A DNA stretch of 64,000 bases from the NCBI RefSeq assembly GCF_003851125.1, contig NZ_BGOW01000033.1:1-64000 (forward strand), read 5' to 3'. The position numbers and the translations under genes were made by a program. Below the pieces are notes generated by a model, which saw nothing but the letters and a program-made list of their open reading frames with translations, ran no database searches and was not told the origin of the DNA. Source of the stretch: Sulfuriferula multivorans (lineage in GTDB: Bacteria > Pseudomonadota > Gammaproteobacteria > Burkholderiales > Sulfuriferulaceae). This document shows, piece after piece, positions 27,477 through 37,062 of this stretch. Each line of letters begins with the position of its first letter. Positions within the stretch are counted from its first letter, which is position 1.

Positions 27477-28925
27477 TCAGCCTGCCAATATGCTTTGGTA
27501 CAGCGTCTGATATTGACGCGCGCTCGCCTTCCAGCTGAAGTCACGCGCCATGGCGTTCTTTTTCACCTGGCTCCATTGGCGCGGGCTATGGTAACAATCC
27601 AGTGCTCGACGTACCGCGGCGAGGAATGCTGCCGGAGTGGCTTCGTCAAACATGAAACCGGTGGCGCTGCCGTCTGCGAGCGACATGCCGGTGGTATCGG
27701 TCACGGTATCGGCCAGGCCGCCGGTGCGGTGCACTACCGGCGGCGTGCCATAACGCTGGCTGTACATTTGATTCAGTCCGCAGGGCTCGAAGCGGGACGG
27801 CATGAGGAAAATATCTGCCCCGGCTTCAATGCGGTGCGCGAGGCCTTCGTCATAACCAATGACAACGCCCACCTGCGCCGGGTATTCCGCGGCAAGCTGG
27901 CGCAACCGGGTTTCCAGCAGGGCATCGCCACCACCCAGTACCATGATTTGTACGCCTGCCTCGATCAGTTGAGGTGCAATGGCCAGCAGCAAATCCTGGC
28001 CTTTCTGATGTGTCATGCGGCTGATGACCCCGAATAGAGGCGTTTCCTTGCTGCCGGTCAGTCCATGTTCTATCTGTAACAGGCGTTTGACGGCTGCTTT
28101 TCCGGACATGCGGGCAGGGTGATAATGGCGGCACAGGTGTGGGTCGGTGGCCGGGTTCCAGTCGTCGGTATCAATGCCATTCACAATGCCGGTGAGCTGC
28201 GCGCGGCGATGGTGCAGCAGCCCTTGCATGCCGAAGCCGAGGGCGTCGTGCTGGATTTCTTCAGCGTAGCTGGGGCTGACCGTGCTGAGGTGGTCAGCGT
28301 AGTATAAGCCGGCTTTGAGGAACGACAGGTTGCCATAGTATTCCAGCCCCTCGATGCTGAAGCTGGCTGACGGCAACCCCAGCTCGGTGAGGGTGTGCGG
28401 CGGGAAAATACCCTGATAGGCCAGGTTGTGGATAGTCATCAGTGTGGCTGCCGGGCGTGTGCTGCCATGGTGCAGGTAGGCAGGAACGAGACCGGTCTGC
28501 CAGTCGTTGCAGTGCACGATATCCACCGGCCAGCGCAACGGCGAGGCGGCACTGCCCAATAGCGCAGCCACCGCCGATAGCAGCCCAAAACGCAGATAAT
28601 TGTCTGGCCAGTCGTGGCCGGTGATGTCCTGGTAGGGGCCGCCATGGCGGTTGTAATAACCGGGATGTTCGATCACGATCAACGGCACGGTGCTGTCCGG
28701 CATGATGGCGCCATACAGACGCAGCGCACCATGTACCGGGAGCTCAAGGCTGGCGAGCAGGGTTTTATCGGGTAACGCGGCCAGCACCTTGGGATAACCC
28801 GGGATGAGCACGCGCACGTCCAGGCCGAGCTTGCGCAGCGCGGCGGGTAGTGCGCCGCTGACGTCGGCCAGGCCACCGGTTTTGGCGAGCGGGTAAATTT
28901 CTGAAGTAGCAAAAAGAATATTCAT
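27477..28925 (-). CDS. glgA: Glycogen synthase (ADP-glucose)
   Basis: The 482-residue GT5 glucosyltransferase adds glucose from ADP-glucose to glycogen. KTGGLADV at 15-22 binds ADP-glucose; PSRFEPCGLNQMYSQRYGTPPVV with the catalytic Glu and RTGGLADTV are the C-terminal site. It starts 9 bases after mnmA. No other glg genes are in view. Confidence 0.94.
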   Translation of the reverse strand: MNILFATSEIYPLAKTGGLADVSGALPAALRKLGLDVRVLIPGYPKVLAALPDKTLLASLELPVHGALRLYGAIMPDSTVPLIVIEHPGYYNRHGGPYQDITGHDWPDNYLRFGLLSAVAALLGSAASPLRWPVDIVHCNDWQTGLVPAYLHHGSTRPAATLMTIHNLAYQGIFPPHTLTELGLPSASFSIEGLEYYGNLSFLKAGLYYADHLSTVSPSYAEEIQHDALGFGMQGLLHHRRAQLTGIVNGIDTDDWNPATDPHLCRHYHPARMSGKAAVKRLLQIEHGLTGSKETPLFGVISRMTHQKGQDLLLAIAPQLIEAGVQIMVLGGGDALLETRLRQLAAEYPAQVGVVIGYDEGLAHRIEAGADIFLMPSRFEPCGLNQMYSQRYGTPPVVHRTGGLADTVTDTTGMSLADGSATGFMFDEATPAAFLAAVRRALDCYHSPRQWSQVKKNAMARDFSWKASARQYQTLYQSILAG

Positions 28926-28934
28926 TGATGGCCT

Positions 28935-29996
28935 TTATTGAATAATGCCGCCGCCCAGGCATACATCGCCGGCGTATAGCACCACAGACTGGCCTGGAGT
29001 GACCGCCCATTGCGGCGTGTCGAAATCCAGCACGCATCGGCCTGGCTCGAGCGCGTCGAAGCGGCAACTGGCGTCGGCCTGACGGTAGCGGGTCTTGGCC
29101 GTATAGGTAAGCGCCATATCGGGCGCGGAACCGGCTATCCAGTTGAGGTCTGCGGCGTCCAGCCGAGTGCTGAACAGCAGCGGGTGATCGTGTCCCTGAA
29201 CCACGATCAGGCGATTCTCCGGCAGGTTTTTGCCTGCCACAAACCAGGCCTCGCCGGCACCGCCTATCCCCAGCCCTTGGCGTTGTCCCAGCGTATGGTA
29301 CATCAGGCCCTGGTGGCGTCCGACCACGCGCCCGTCCGGCGTGCACATATCACCGGGCTGGATCGGCAAATAACGTTGCAGGAATTCACGAAACGGACGT
29401 TCGCCGATGAAACAAATGCCGGTGCTGTCTTTTTTGGCGAAATTGGGCAGCCCGGCCTCCTCGGCGATACGGCGGACCTGCGGCTTGGTCAACTCGCCCA
29501 GCGGGAACATGGATTTGGACAGCTGCGCCTGATTGAGACGGTACAGAAAATAGCTTTGGTCCTTGGCAGTATCCACGGCTTTGAGCAGTTCATGGCGCCC
29601 ATCCACCTCGTGCAACCGCGTGTAATGGCCGGTGGCGATGCGTTCCCCACCCAGGCTCAGGGCATGGTCGAGAAACGCCTTGAATTTGATTTCCGCGTTG
29701 CACAGCACATCCGGATTGGGCGTGCGTCCGGCCTGGTATTCACGCAGAAAGTAACTGAATACCCGATCCTTGTACTCGGCACTGAAATTGACTGCTTCTA
29801 CATCCAGCCCGATGACATCGGCCACCGCCAGCACATCGAGAAAATCCTGGCGCGCCGGACAGTGCTCGTCGTCTTCATCTTCCCAGTTTTTCATGAACAA
29901 ACCGGTGACGCGATAGCCTTGCTGCTTGAGCAGCAGTGCGGTGACTGCGGAATCCACGCCGCCCGACATGCCGACGATAATATGCGGCTTAGACAT
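28935..29996 (-). CDS. mnmA: tRNA-specific 2-thiouridylase MnmA
   Basis: The 353-residue enzyme installs sulfur at wobble U34 of Lys, Glu and Gln tRNAs. The PP-loop [10 protein letters not shown] is at 9-18. The catalytic Cys pair lies in [12 protein letters not shown] and [13 protein letters not shown] start at the ATG at 29996 ([10 protein letters not shown]); the open frame to 30128 lies inside the preceding gene and has no match. It overlaps that gene by 8 bases. Confidence 0.94.
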   Translation of the reverse strand: MSKPHIIVGMSGGVDSAVTALLLKQQGYRVTGLFMKNWEDEDDEHCPARQDFLDVLAVADVIGLDVEAVNFSAEYKDRVFSYFLREYQAGRTPNPDVLCNAEIKFKAFLDHALSLGGERIATGHYTRLHEVDGRHELLKAVDTAKDQSYFLYRLNQAQLSKSMFPLGELTKPQVRRIAEEAGLPNFAKKDSTGICFIGERPFREFLQRYLPIQPGDMCTPDGRVVGRHQGLMYHTLGQRQGLGIGGAGEAWFVAGKNLPENRLIVVQGHDHPLLFSTRLDAADLNWIAGSAPDMALTYTAKTRYRQADASCRFDALEPGRCVLDFDTPQWAVTPGQSVVLYAGDVCLGGGIIQ

Positions 29997-30534
29997 CGGG
30001 GGAGGCGCCTTTAAGCCAGTCTTGCAAAGGGTAAATGGCGGCGGGGTGGCCGTTGTCATAAAACCATGAATCGACCGCGTATTCCTGCTGGGTGGTGCGG
30101 TCCATGATTCGCGCCGCCCAATGCTCATTCACGATCAAGGGTGAGCGTTCCACGCGGCCGAGTACGGTGTGAAAGCGTAATAAACCCAGGCGTTCCAACA
30201 AGGTGAGATATGCAGTGGTATTGGTTGAATGGTCAATGCAATCCATGCGCCCATCGACGCCGTCGTCATTGACATTGCCGCCCCTGTCGCGCCAGGTCGG
30301 CGTCTGCTTGCCGGCAAATTGCTCAAACAGGCCAATGGCCTTGGCGATCGCATTGCGCTCGGCTGCCGGGGTGGTTGCGCTCTTGAATAGCTGGCGCAAC
30401 TTGCGTATTTGTTGCGGACTGAAATCCACTCTGGCCTGGCTGGCGCAACCGTAGTTGTAACAGACGCTGATATCCACCGCCCAGGCAGGAATACTGGCCA
30501 GCAGGCCGAGGCTCAGTACAACGGCGCGCATCAT
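29989..30534 (-). CDS. Exported conserved hypothetical protein, 181 aa
   Basis: An N-terminal signal peptide ([16 protein letters not shown]) directs it to the periplasm. The mature part has CYNYGCAS, a paired-Cys stretch that could form a disulfide, [29 protein letters not shown] with conserved Asp/Cys/His, and [11 protein letters not shown]. The Cys-Asp-His pattern recalls transglutaminase-like folds, but I cannot assign activity. Its ATG overlaps the nudJ stop (ATGA), and its end overlaps mnmA by 8 bases, so nudJ, this gene and mnmA are coupled. Confidence 0.7.
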   Translation of the reverse strand: MMRAVVLSLGLLASIPAWAVDISVCYNYGCASQARVDFSPQQIRKLRQLFKSATTPAAERNAIAKAIGLFEQFAGKQTPTWRDRGGNVNDDGVDGRMDCIDHSTNTTAYLTLLERLGLLRFHTVLGRVERSPLIVNEHWAARIMDRTTQQEYAVDSWFYDNGHPAAIYPLQDWLKGASPDV

Positions 30535-30977
30535 GCGTAGTGGGTCAACAGCGCCAACGGATAGCGTTTGCCGGCCAGGTAATCTTCCATACAGCGGATT
30601 ACCAATGGACTCCGATGGCGGTTTTGCTGAGCGCGCATCTCATCCGGGGTTTGCCAGACAGTGCGTAAAATGCCTGTGTCGAGACTGCGATCGGGCTCGC
30701 TGCCGGTGATTGCGCCGGTGAAGGCAAAACGCAAATAAGTGCGGTCCCGCCCAGCCTGATGCCACTGGTAAATTCCCAGCAAGGCATCCGGAGCAAAGTG
30801 ACAGGCCGATTCTTCCAGCGTTTCGCGTATTGCTGCGTCAATCAGCGACTCACCCGGGTCAAGATGACCGGCGGGTTGGTTGAACAGAATCCCGTCATCG
30901 GTTTGTTCTTCGACCAGCAAGAAACGGCCATTTTGTTCGATTACGGCGGCGACGGTTACGTGGGGTTTCCAGATCAT
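30531..30977 (-). CDS. nudJ: Nudix hydrolase (NudJ-like phosphatase)
   Basis: The 148-residue protein has the Nudix box (GHLDPGESLIDAAIRETLEE) at about 37-56. It resembles NudJ, which acts on HMP-pyrophosphate and nucleotides, and which also neighbours mnmA in other bacteria. It starts 53 bases downstream of the moaA stop on the same strand. Confidence 0.85.
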   Translation of the reverse strand: MIWKPHVTVAAVIEQNGRFLLVEEQTDDGILFNQPAGHLDPGESLIDAAIRETLEESACHFAPDALLGIYQWHQAGRDRTYLRFAFTGAITGSEPDRSLDTGILRTVWQTPDEMRAQQNRHRSPLVIRCMEDYLAGKRYPLALLTHYA

Positions 30978-31030
30978 GCGAAGCAGGATGTAATGAGAGT
31001 TGCCTGCAATTTTACCGCAAAGTCTGTTGG

Positions 31031-32023
31031 CTAGCCCCCGGTTGCAGACATGAAGCGCACGATCTTGTTCGGTTGTTCGCGGAATTCATGGCGTTCCGGC
31101 TTGAGTTCCAGCGCTGCACAGATGGCATTTTCCAGATCGACATCGGTTGCCCCGCCGCGCAACAGGGGACGAAACTCGAATTTTTCTTCCTGTCCCAGAC
31201 ACAGATAAAGCGTGCCGTCCACGGACAGGCGCACACGGTTGCAAGTGCCGCAAAAATGTTGCGAGATGGGGGTGATGAAACCCACAGAAAACTGTCCATC
31301 CGGACTGCCCAGATAACGCGCCGGCCCACCGCCCTGAAATGCCGTATCAACCAGGCCGAAACGCGCCTGGATACGTGCCTTGACTGGCTGCAGGTCGAGA
31401 TACTGGGTATTACGGCCGGTGTCGCCCATCGGCATCGCTTCGATCAGGCGCAGCACGAAGTTGCGCTCCATGCAGAACGCAACCATGGCGTCGATCTCGT
31501 CGTCGTTCACGCCGCGCATCGCCACCATATTGATTTTGATCGGAGCAAAGCCTGCCTGCTGCGCGCTGGTCAGGCCAGCCATGATCTTGTGCAGCACGTC
31601 GCGCCCGGTGACGGCCTCGATGCGTTCGGCGTGCAGGGAATCCAGGCTGACGTTCAGCCGTGTGACACCCGCAGCCTTGAGCGCGGTGGCGTGTTTGTCC
31701 ATCTGGGTGGCATTGGTTGAAAGCGATAGATCTTCGATGCCCGGCAAGCTGGCAATACGCGCAGCGAGCGCGGGCAAATCGCGGCGCAGCAGGGGCTCAC
31801 CGCCGGTGATGCGCACACGTTTCAGGCCCAGCCGGGCAAATGCGCCAAGCAAACGTTCGATTTCATCAAACGTGAGCCAGTGTGCGGGCTCCTCAAAATC
31901 CTTGAATCCTTCCGGCATGCAGTAGCTGCAGCGCAGGTCGCAGCGGTCGGTCACCGACAGGCGCAGATATTCGATGCGGCGGCCAAATCGGTCGGTAAGA
32001 TTGGGTATGAGCGTAGCAGACAT
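31031..32023 (-). CDS. moaA: GTP 3',8-cyclase MoaA
   Basis: The 330-residue radical SAM enzyme starts molybdopterin synthesis from GTP. N-terminal cluster Cys28, Cys32 and Cys35 lie in CDLRCSYC. The C-terminal cluster has CGTCNRVRL then CLG. The protein ends in the essential Gly-Gly. It is divergent from mobB across a ModE-like operator. moaC is not in the window. Confidence 0.95.
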   Translation of the reverse strand: MSATLIPNLTDRFGRRIEYLRLSVTDRCDLRCSYCMPEGFKDFEEPAHWLTFDEIERLLGAFARLGLKRVRITGGEPLLRRDLPALAARIASLPGIEDLSLSTNATQMDKHATALKAAGVTRLNVSLDSLHAERIEAVTGRDVLHKIMAGLTSAQQAGFAPIKINMVAMRGVNDDEIDAMVAFCMERNFVLRLIEAMPMGDTGRNTQYLDLQPVKARIQARFGLVDTAFQGGGPARYLGSPDGQFSVGFITPISQHFCGTCNRVRLSVDGTLYLCLGQEEKFEFRPLLRGGATDVDLENAICAALELKPERHEFREQPNKIVRFMSATGG

Positions 32024-32038
32024 GGCTTTGCAGGCAGT

Positions 32039-32062
32039 CGTTATGTTGTATAGAATATAACG
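32039..32062. promoter_or_regulatory. ModE-like operator between moaA and mobB
   Basis: A 24-base inverted repeat with half-sites CGTTATGT (32039-32046) and ATATAACG (32055-32062). It has the outer CGTTAT/ATAACG arms and overall length of the ModE sites described in front of E. coli molybdenum genes. It lies in the 72-base divergent promoter region. A stand-alone ModE DNA-binding domain is encoded at 43251-43628. The match is by eye. Confidence 0.6.
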
Positions 32063-32095
32063 CTATATGAGGCCAAAATCAAAGAAAAATCGCGA

Positions 32096-32587
32096 ATGAA
32101 AATCCTGGGCTTGGCAGGCTGGAGCGGCGCAGGCAAGACCACGCTGATCGAGAAGCTCATTCCGCTCTTTGTGGCGGATGGGCTGAAAGTGACGCTGATC
32201 AAGCAGACGCACCACGATGTGGACATCGATCAGCCTGGCAAGGACAGCTGGCGCGCGCGTCAGGCCGGTGCGCACGAAGTGCTGCTGGCATCGGGTCGGC
32301 GCTGGGCGCTGATGCACGAGATCCGTGACGGCGCAGCGCCGGGTTTGCAAGACATGCTGGCACGCTTGGCGCCGGTGGATCTGGTGCTGGTGGAAGGCTA
32401 CAAGCGCGAGGCCATCCCCAAGCTGGAAGTGCATCGCAGTGCCAACAATCAGCCTTGGCTGCACCCTGGCGATGCGTCCATCGTGGCAGTCGCCAGTGAT
32501 GTGGCGCCGCCGGGCGGAATAAAGCATCTGGATTTGAATGATGCTGTCGCTATTTATCGATTTATCCGAATGACAGTAGGAGTTTGA
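32096..32587 (+). CDS. mobB: Molybdopterin-guanine dinucleotide biosynthesis protein MobB
   Basis: The 163-residue GTP-binding adaptor for MobA has P-loop GWSGAGKTTL at about 8-17 and the HHDVDIDQPGKDSWRARQAG stretch typical of the family, then VLVEGYKREAIPKLEV. First gene of mobB-moeA-moaD-moaE; mobA is not here. Confidence 0.92.
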   Translation: MKILGLAGWSGAGKTTLIEKLIPLFVADGLKVTLIKQTHHDVDIDQPGKDSWRARQAGAHEVLLASGRRWALMHEIRDGAAPGLQDMLARLAPVDLVLVEGYKREAIPKLEVHRSANNQPWLHPGDASIVAVASDVAPPGGIKHLDLNDAVAIYRFIRMTVGV

Positions 32588-32588
32588 G

Positions 32589-33791
32589 GTGCTGACTGTA
32601 GACCAGTTATTGGAAGAATTGCTCAAGCGCGCGCGCGGGCTGACGCAAACCGAGGTAGTGCCTGCTGAACTGGCCTTTGGACGCGTGCTGGCGCAGCCGC
32701 AGGTATCTACGATCAGCGTGCCGCCGCTGGATAACAGCGCGATGGATGGCTACGCCGTACGTGCCGCCGAATGTGCGCCGGATGCGCTGCTGGCGGTCTC
32801 GCAACGCATCGCTGCCGGACAGGTGGGCGGGGCGCTGGCAACGGGCAGCGTGGCGCGGATTTTCACCGGCGCGCCGGTGCCGCCGGGAGCCGATGCGGTG
32901 GTGATGCAGGAGTATTGCAGCGTGGACGGTGACAAGGTGCAGATTAATCACCAGCCCAAATCGGGCGAGAATATCCGCCGCGCCGGGGAAGACATACGCC
33001 CCGGTGACACCATCCTGGCTGCAGGCACACGTCTGGATGCTGCCGCGATGGGACTGGCCGCGTCGGTGGGTCTGGCTGCGCTGCCGGTGTACCGGCGCCT
33101 CAAGGTGGCCAGCTTTTCCACCGGCGACGAACTGGTGCAACCGGGGACGGCGCTGGGGGCAGGGCAGATTTATAACTCCAACCGTTATACGCTGGCCGGC
33201 CTGGTGCAGGGCTTGGGTTGCGAATGGCTGGATCTGGGCAGCGTTCCCGACACCCTGGCGGCCACGCTGGCCGCACTGCAGCGCGCGGCAGCCATGGCCG
33301 ACGTGGTGATTACCAGCGGCGGCGTGTCGGTGGGAGAAGAAGACCACGTCAAGGCTGCGGTTGAACAACTCGGCAAAATCGACATGTGGAAGGTGGCGAT
33401 GAAACCCGGCAAGCCGCTGGTATATGGGCGCGTGGTTGAGGCGGATTTCATCGGTCTGCCCGGCAATCCGGTATCCACGTTTGTCACTTTTGTGCTGTTT
33501 GCCCGGCCGTTTCTGCTCAAACGCATGGGCGTGGTCGATGTGCTACCCAAAACCTATTGGGTCACGGCCGCATTCGACTGGACGAAACCGGGCCAGCGCC
33601 GCGAGTTCCTGCGCGCGCGGCTGCAAGCGGGACAGGGCGGCGAACTGGAAGCGCAGCTATTCCATAATCAGAGTTCCGGCGTACTCACCTCCGCAGTTTG
33701 GGCGGATGGCCTGGTGGATATTGACATTGGCCATACCGTCACACGCGGCGAGTTGGTGCGATTTATCCCGTTTAGCGAGGTGCTGGGATGA
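32589..33791 (+). CDS. moeA: Molybdopterin molybdenumtransferase MoeA
   Basis: The 400-residue enzyme inserts molybdate into adenylated molybdopterin. It has SVPPLDNSAMDGYAVR near its start, RIFTGAPVPPGADAVVMQE, STGDELVQPG and TSGGVSVGEEDHVK of the MPT-binding domain, then VGLPGNPVS-like GLPGNPVSTFV. Probable GTG start at 32589, one base after mobB. Its stop overlaps moaD (ATGA). Confidence 0.95.
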   Translation: MLTVDQLLEELLKRARGLTQTEVVPAELAFGRVLAQPQVSTISVPPLDNSAMDGYAVRAAECAPDALLAVSQRIAAGQVGGALATGSVARIFTGAPVPPGADAVVMQEYCSVDGDKVQINHQPKSGENIRRAGEDIRPGDTILAAGTRLDAAAMGLAASVGLAALPVYRRLKVASFSTGDELVQPGTALGAGQIYNSNRYTLAGLVQGLGCEWLDLGSVPDTLAATLAALQRAAAMADVVITSGGVSVGEEDHVKAAVEQLGKIDMWKVAMKPGKPLVYGRVVEADFIGLPGNPVSTFVTFVLFARPFLLKRMGVVDVLPKTYWVTAAFDWTKPGQRREFLRARLQAGQGGELEAQLFHNQSSGVLTSAVWADGLVDIDIGHTVTRGELVRFIPFSEVLG

Positions 33792-34045
33792 AACTCAAGG
33801 TTCTGTATTTTGCCCGCCTGCGCGAACGCCTGGGGGTGGCTGAAGAAACCGTGGAACTGCCCGACGGCATGGGCATGGTTGCCATGCTGCTCGACGTGCT
33901 GCGCGCGCGCGGCGGCGTATGGGCGGAGGAACTCGCCGCTGGCAAGAATTTCCGGGCGGCGGTCAACCAGGATATGGCCGGCATGGAAGCCCCCATTGAA
34001 GACGGCGACGAAGTGGCGATATTCCCGCCAGTAACGGGGGGCTGA
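33788..34045 (+). CDS. moaD: Molybdopterin synthase sulfur-carrier subunit MoaD
   Basis: The 85-residue ubiquitin-like protein ends in Gly-Gly (PPVTGG), the site that is thiocarboxylated to deliver sulfur. It overlaps moeA by 4 bases and moaE by 1 base. Confidence 0.93.
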   Translation: MKLKVLYFARLRERLGVAEETVELPDGMGMVAMLLDVLRARGGVWAEELAAGKNFRAAVNQDMAGMEAPIEDGDEVAIFPPVTGG

Positions 34046-34497
34046 TGAAAATTCTCGTCGATGACAAGGACTTTGACGCCGGTGCCGAAATCACCGCGCT
34101 GCGTGCAGGCAACCCGCAAGTCGGCGCGGTGGCGAGCTTCGTCGGCCTGGTGCGTGATAGCAATGCGGGCAGTAACGTGGACAGTATGACGCTGGAACAT
34201 TATCCCGCCATGACCCAGCGTGCACTGGGGGCGATTGTGGCCAAGGCCGGCCAGCGCTGGGCGCTGCTGGATGTGACGGTGATCCACCGCGTGGGCGAGT
34301 TACACCCGGGCGATCAGATTGTGCTGGTGGCGGTGGCCTCCAGCCATCGCGCGGACGCGTTTGCCGCGTGCGAGTTCATCATGGATTACCTCAAGACCCA
34401 GGCGCCGTTCTGGAAAAAAGAACAGACCCCTGAGGGACCGCGCTGGGTGGAACAGCGCGCCACGGATGAGCAGGCGGCGGCGCGCTGGACCGAGTAA
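34045..34497 (+). CDS. moaE: Molybdopterin synthase catalytic subunit MoaE
   Basis: The 150-residue catalytic subunit converts cyclic pyranopterin monophosphate to molybdopterin with MoaD. It has GAVASFVGLVRD, LEHYPAMTQ, HRVGELHPGDQIVLVAVAS and the active-site Lys in FWKKEQTPEGPRWVE. Its ATG shares one base with the moaD stop. Confidence 0.95.
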   Translation: MKILVDDKDFDAGAEITALRAGNPQVGAVASFVGLVRDSNAGSNVDSMTLEHYPAMTQRALGAIVAKAGQRWALLDVTVIHRVGELHPGDQIVLVAVASSHRADAFAACEFIMDYLKTQAPFWKKEQTPEGPRWVEQRATDEQAAARWTE

Positions 34498-34645
34498 TCG
34501 CCAAAAAAATCTGTCGAGGAATATGCCAGGAAAAATCTGGTCCCTACACTCAACATTCCAGACAACAAATAACAGCGCGTGATGGCCTGTTTCTTCCAGG
34601 CCAGGTTTCCATATAGCGGCTGCCTTCCAGACCATCAGTTGCAGA

Positions 34646-35830
34646 GTGAGTATGCACAAGTCATCCAGGCGCAATTTTTTTCTCCTTATCTGCGTGATCG
34701 GCGGCTTGGCAATACTCAGCTCAACGATGTCGAAGACACCCGTATTGCCCCTGTTTTCAAAAGCTCTGGGGGCAAGTCCAGCGGAAATCGGCTGGATCGT
34801 CATGGCGTCGACTGTTCCAGGCATATTGATCAGTTTTCCTGCCGGGGCGTTATCCGATTATCTGGGCAAGCGCAGCATTATCTATGCTGCGCTTATTGTG
34901 TTTGCCACGGCACCTTTTCTTTACCTGCTGGTGAGCGATGTTTGGCAACTGATAGCAGTGCGTTTCTATCATGGCTTTGCCACCGCCATTTTCGGCACAG
35001 TGGTCAATGCTGCGATCGCTGAAAGATATGTGCAGGATAGGGCGGAAAAGCTTTCGGCTTATTCTTCCGCCACCATAGTCGGACGTTCCGTCGCGCCATT
35101 CCTGGGCGGCTTGCTCATTTCTCTGGCGAGTTTCCGGATGGTCTATCTGGCCTGCGGCATCAGTGCCGTATTGGCGCTGGCACTCGGATTTCTGCTCCCG
35201 GCCGAATCGAATCCCGCTACCCGAAGCCATCCCCGCGATCACTTCGTGGAAAGTCTGAAAACGGTGTTGAAAGATCGCTATATCCTGGCCACCAGTCTGG
35301 TCGAGGCCGCACTGTACCTTGTCTTCGGCGCGGTAGAAGCATTCCTGGCATTGTTCGCTTCATCCAAAGGTATTCCCGCCTGGGAGATCGGTATGATCCT
35401 CGGGGCACAACTGCTCAGCATCGTCTTTTTGAAACCATTGATGGGAGTCCTTTCTGATAAGACGGGCCGCGAGCGCGTTATTATCCCTGGCCTGATCGTG
35501 GCAGGGATAAGCGTCCTGCTGCTGCCGCATTTCCCCAGCGTGTTTGGTTTGATGTTTCTGATTTCGATATTTGGCATCGGTTTTGCCGCTGTCACTTCGT
35601 CTACTTCCGCGCTGGTGGCAGACCTCACCAAAAACGGTGCGTATGGTTCTTCGATGGGTGTGCTGAGCACTATCATGGACATCGGTCAGTCCATCGGTCC
35701 GGTGCTGACGGGCTGGATGGTCGGCCGGCACGGATATACCGCCGCTTTTTACCTTCTCGCGGCGATCCTGCTGGCTGTCGCGATATCGTTTGGATATATC
35801 GCGTGGGTGCGAGTTAGGCATAGACGGTAA
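34646..35830 (+). CDS. Major facilitator superfamily transporter
   Basis: The 394-residue protein has about 12 hydrophobic helices and the MFS loop motif near GALSDYLGKRSII after helix 2, repeated as GVLSDKTGRERVI in the second half. Substrate unknown; it resembles drug or metabolite exporters. The start could be the GTG at 34646 or the ATG at 34652. A 148-base gap separates it from moaE, so it is probably a separate unit. Confidence 0.82.
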   Translation: MSMHKSSRRNFFLLICVIGGLAILSSTMSKTPVLPLFSKALGASPAEIGWIVMASTVPGILISFPAGALSDYLGKRSIIYAALIVFATAPFLYLLVSDVWQLIAVRFYHGFATAIFGTVVNAAIAERYVQDRAEKLSAYSSATIVGRSVAPFLGGLLISLASFRMVYLACGISAVLALALGFLLPAESNPATRSHPRDHFVESLKTVLKDRYILATSLVEAALYLVFGAVEAFLALFASSKGIPAWEIGMILGAQLLSIVFLKPLMGVLSDKTGRERVIIPGLIVAGISVLLLPHFPSVFGLMFLISIFGIGFAAVTSSTSALVADLTKNGAYGSSMGVLSTIMDIGQSIGPVLTGWMVGRHGYTAAFYLLAAILLAVAISFGYIAWVRVRHRR

Positions 35831-35839
35831 CTCAGGCAC

Positions 35840-36016
35840 CTATAGTCCAATATAGTGAGTGAGCAACTTAAACGGCCAAATTTTCTCCCACAAAAAGTGC
35901 TCTACCGGAAAGCCTAGCGTTAATCCCAGCCAAAAGCTCACGGACAGCAGCACTGTTTTAGACTTGTGGTAGCACTTCACCATCAGGCCGTTTTCGTCCA
36001 TATGCGTATGAAACAT
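35840..36016 (-). CDS. Small conserved membrane protein, 58 aa
   Basis: I choose the ATG at 36016 (MFHTHMDENGLMVKCYHKSK) because AAGGA lies 8 bases upstream; a longer frame to 36073 exists. One hydrophobic helix (TVLLSVSFWLGLTLGFPVEHFLW) follows a basic segment and precedes WEKIWPFKLLTHYIGL. The sharp residue pattern looks like a real small protein, not a chance frame. Function unknown. Confidence 0.6.
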   Translation of the reverse strand: MFHTHMDENGLMVKCYHKSKTVLLSVSFWLGLTLGFPVEHFLWEKIWPFKLLTHYIGL

Positions 36017-36189
36017 CTTAAATTCCTTCGTCTTGTTGTCGACCGTTGTGTGCAATTTTACGGCTCCAAGCACCTGACTCAGCGTGGAATCGCGTCTTGT
36101 GAACTGATTAAGCCGTTACGCTGTTTTATAGTGCCAAGGCGTTACGTCCCGTTGCGGAAGGCGGGTTGAGATAGGGTGTGATCTGTGCG

Positions 36190-36822
36190 TTAAAACTTCC
36201 ACCCAAAACCGACCCCCAGCACTAGCGGGTCGAGCCGGACATGGCTGACCGTGGCGCCAGTCGCTGCCAGCTTTACGTCAGAGCTGATATAGATTTTCTT
36301 GACGTCGAAATTGATGAATTTGTTTTCGCCCACTTCCACATCGAAACCCGCCTGGAGTGCGCCGCCCCAGCTACTCCTGCCCATATCCAGTTGCCCCACG
36401 CCGGGCACACTGAGGTTGACGTCGGAAAAATGCGTATAGTTGATCCCCGCCCCCAGATAAGGTCTGAATTTTCCATCCGGGATGAAATGGTATTGAACGG
36501 TCAAGGTGGGAGGCAGGTGCTTGGCGGTTCCGATCTTTGTCCCATTCAAGGAAACGTCATGCCTCTGGGGATAGGTCAGTATCAATTCCAGCGCGATGTT
36601 GTTCAGCAAAAAATAGCTGAGATCGATTTCAGGCGCCCATTTGTTATTCAATGTAATCGCATTGGCAGGCACACCTAGCGCCGGGATGGGATCGGACTGG
36701 TTTCTGGGTTGAATATCAAGCGCGCGTATGCGGACCAGCCAATCCCCCTGATCTGCATGGGCTTGTGACTGCACTATCGTCAAGACACCGAAAACAAATG
36801 CCGGATATAAATATTTTTTCAT
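36190..36822 (-). CDS. ompW: OmpW-family outer membrane protein
   Basis: The 210-residue protein has a signal peptide cleaved near SQAHA, then an 8-strand beta-barrel pattern (WLVRIRALDIQPRN, PEIDLSYFLLNNIALELIL, FRPYLGAGINYTHFSD) and a C-terminal aromatic (GVGFGWKF). OmpW forms a narrow channel for small hydrophobic molecules. I use the ATG at 36822 (GGGAG 6 bases upstream) over the GTG one codon earlier. A sigma-54-type promoter lies 42 bases upstream. It is next to two sigma-54 activator genes. Confidence 0.88.
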   Translation of the reverse strand: MKKYLYPAFVFGVLTIVQSQAHADQGDWLVRIRALDIQPRNQSDPIPALGVPANAITLNNKWAPEIDLSYFLLNNIALELILTYPQRHDVSLNGTKIGTAKHLPPTLTVQYHFIPDGKFRPYLGAGINYTHFSDVNLSVPGVGQLDMGRSSWGGALQAGFDVEVGENKFINFDVKKIYISSDVKLAATGATVSHVRLDPLVLGVGFGWKF

Positions 36823-36863
36823 CACTTTCTCCCTGGTATGAACGACAAGCTACAGGGGATAAA

Positions 36864-36878
36864 GCAATGCTTATGCCA
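36864..36878 (-). promoter_or_regulatory. Sigma-54 (-24/-12) promoter of ompW
   Basis: On the minus strand the sequence reads TGGCATAAGCATTGC, with GG and GC separated by exactly 10 bases as sigma-54 requires. It differs from the sqr promoter at one of 15 positions. Predicted transcription start is about 30 bases before the ompW ATG. A 5-base inverted repeat ATTGT-N6-ACAAT lies just upstream at 36887-36902 and might be an activator site. Confidence 0.72.
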
Positions 36879-37062
36879 TAATTAATATTGTTATAATACA
36901 ATCGATTATGATATTTATCGGCGGGATCATCAGAAGCTGAACTTCCCACAAGCGAGAGTGTTTAGAAACAAAACACCCAATAAACAAGGGAAATTGGATA
37001 CGAAAATAATTTGCCCGATGGGAAATTTCATTTCTTACTTTGCCATGGAAGCTCGGGGTTGG

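Noticed and set aside
30000-30128. N-terminal extension of mnmA to 30128
   Set aside because: Lies inside the preceding exported-protein gene and precedes the conserved MnmA start at [10 protein letters not shown].
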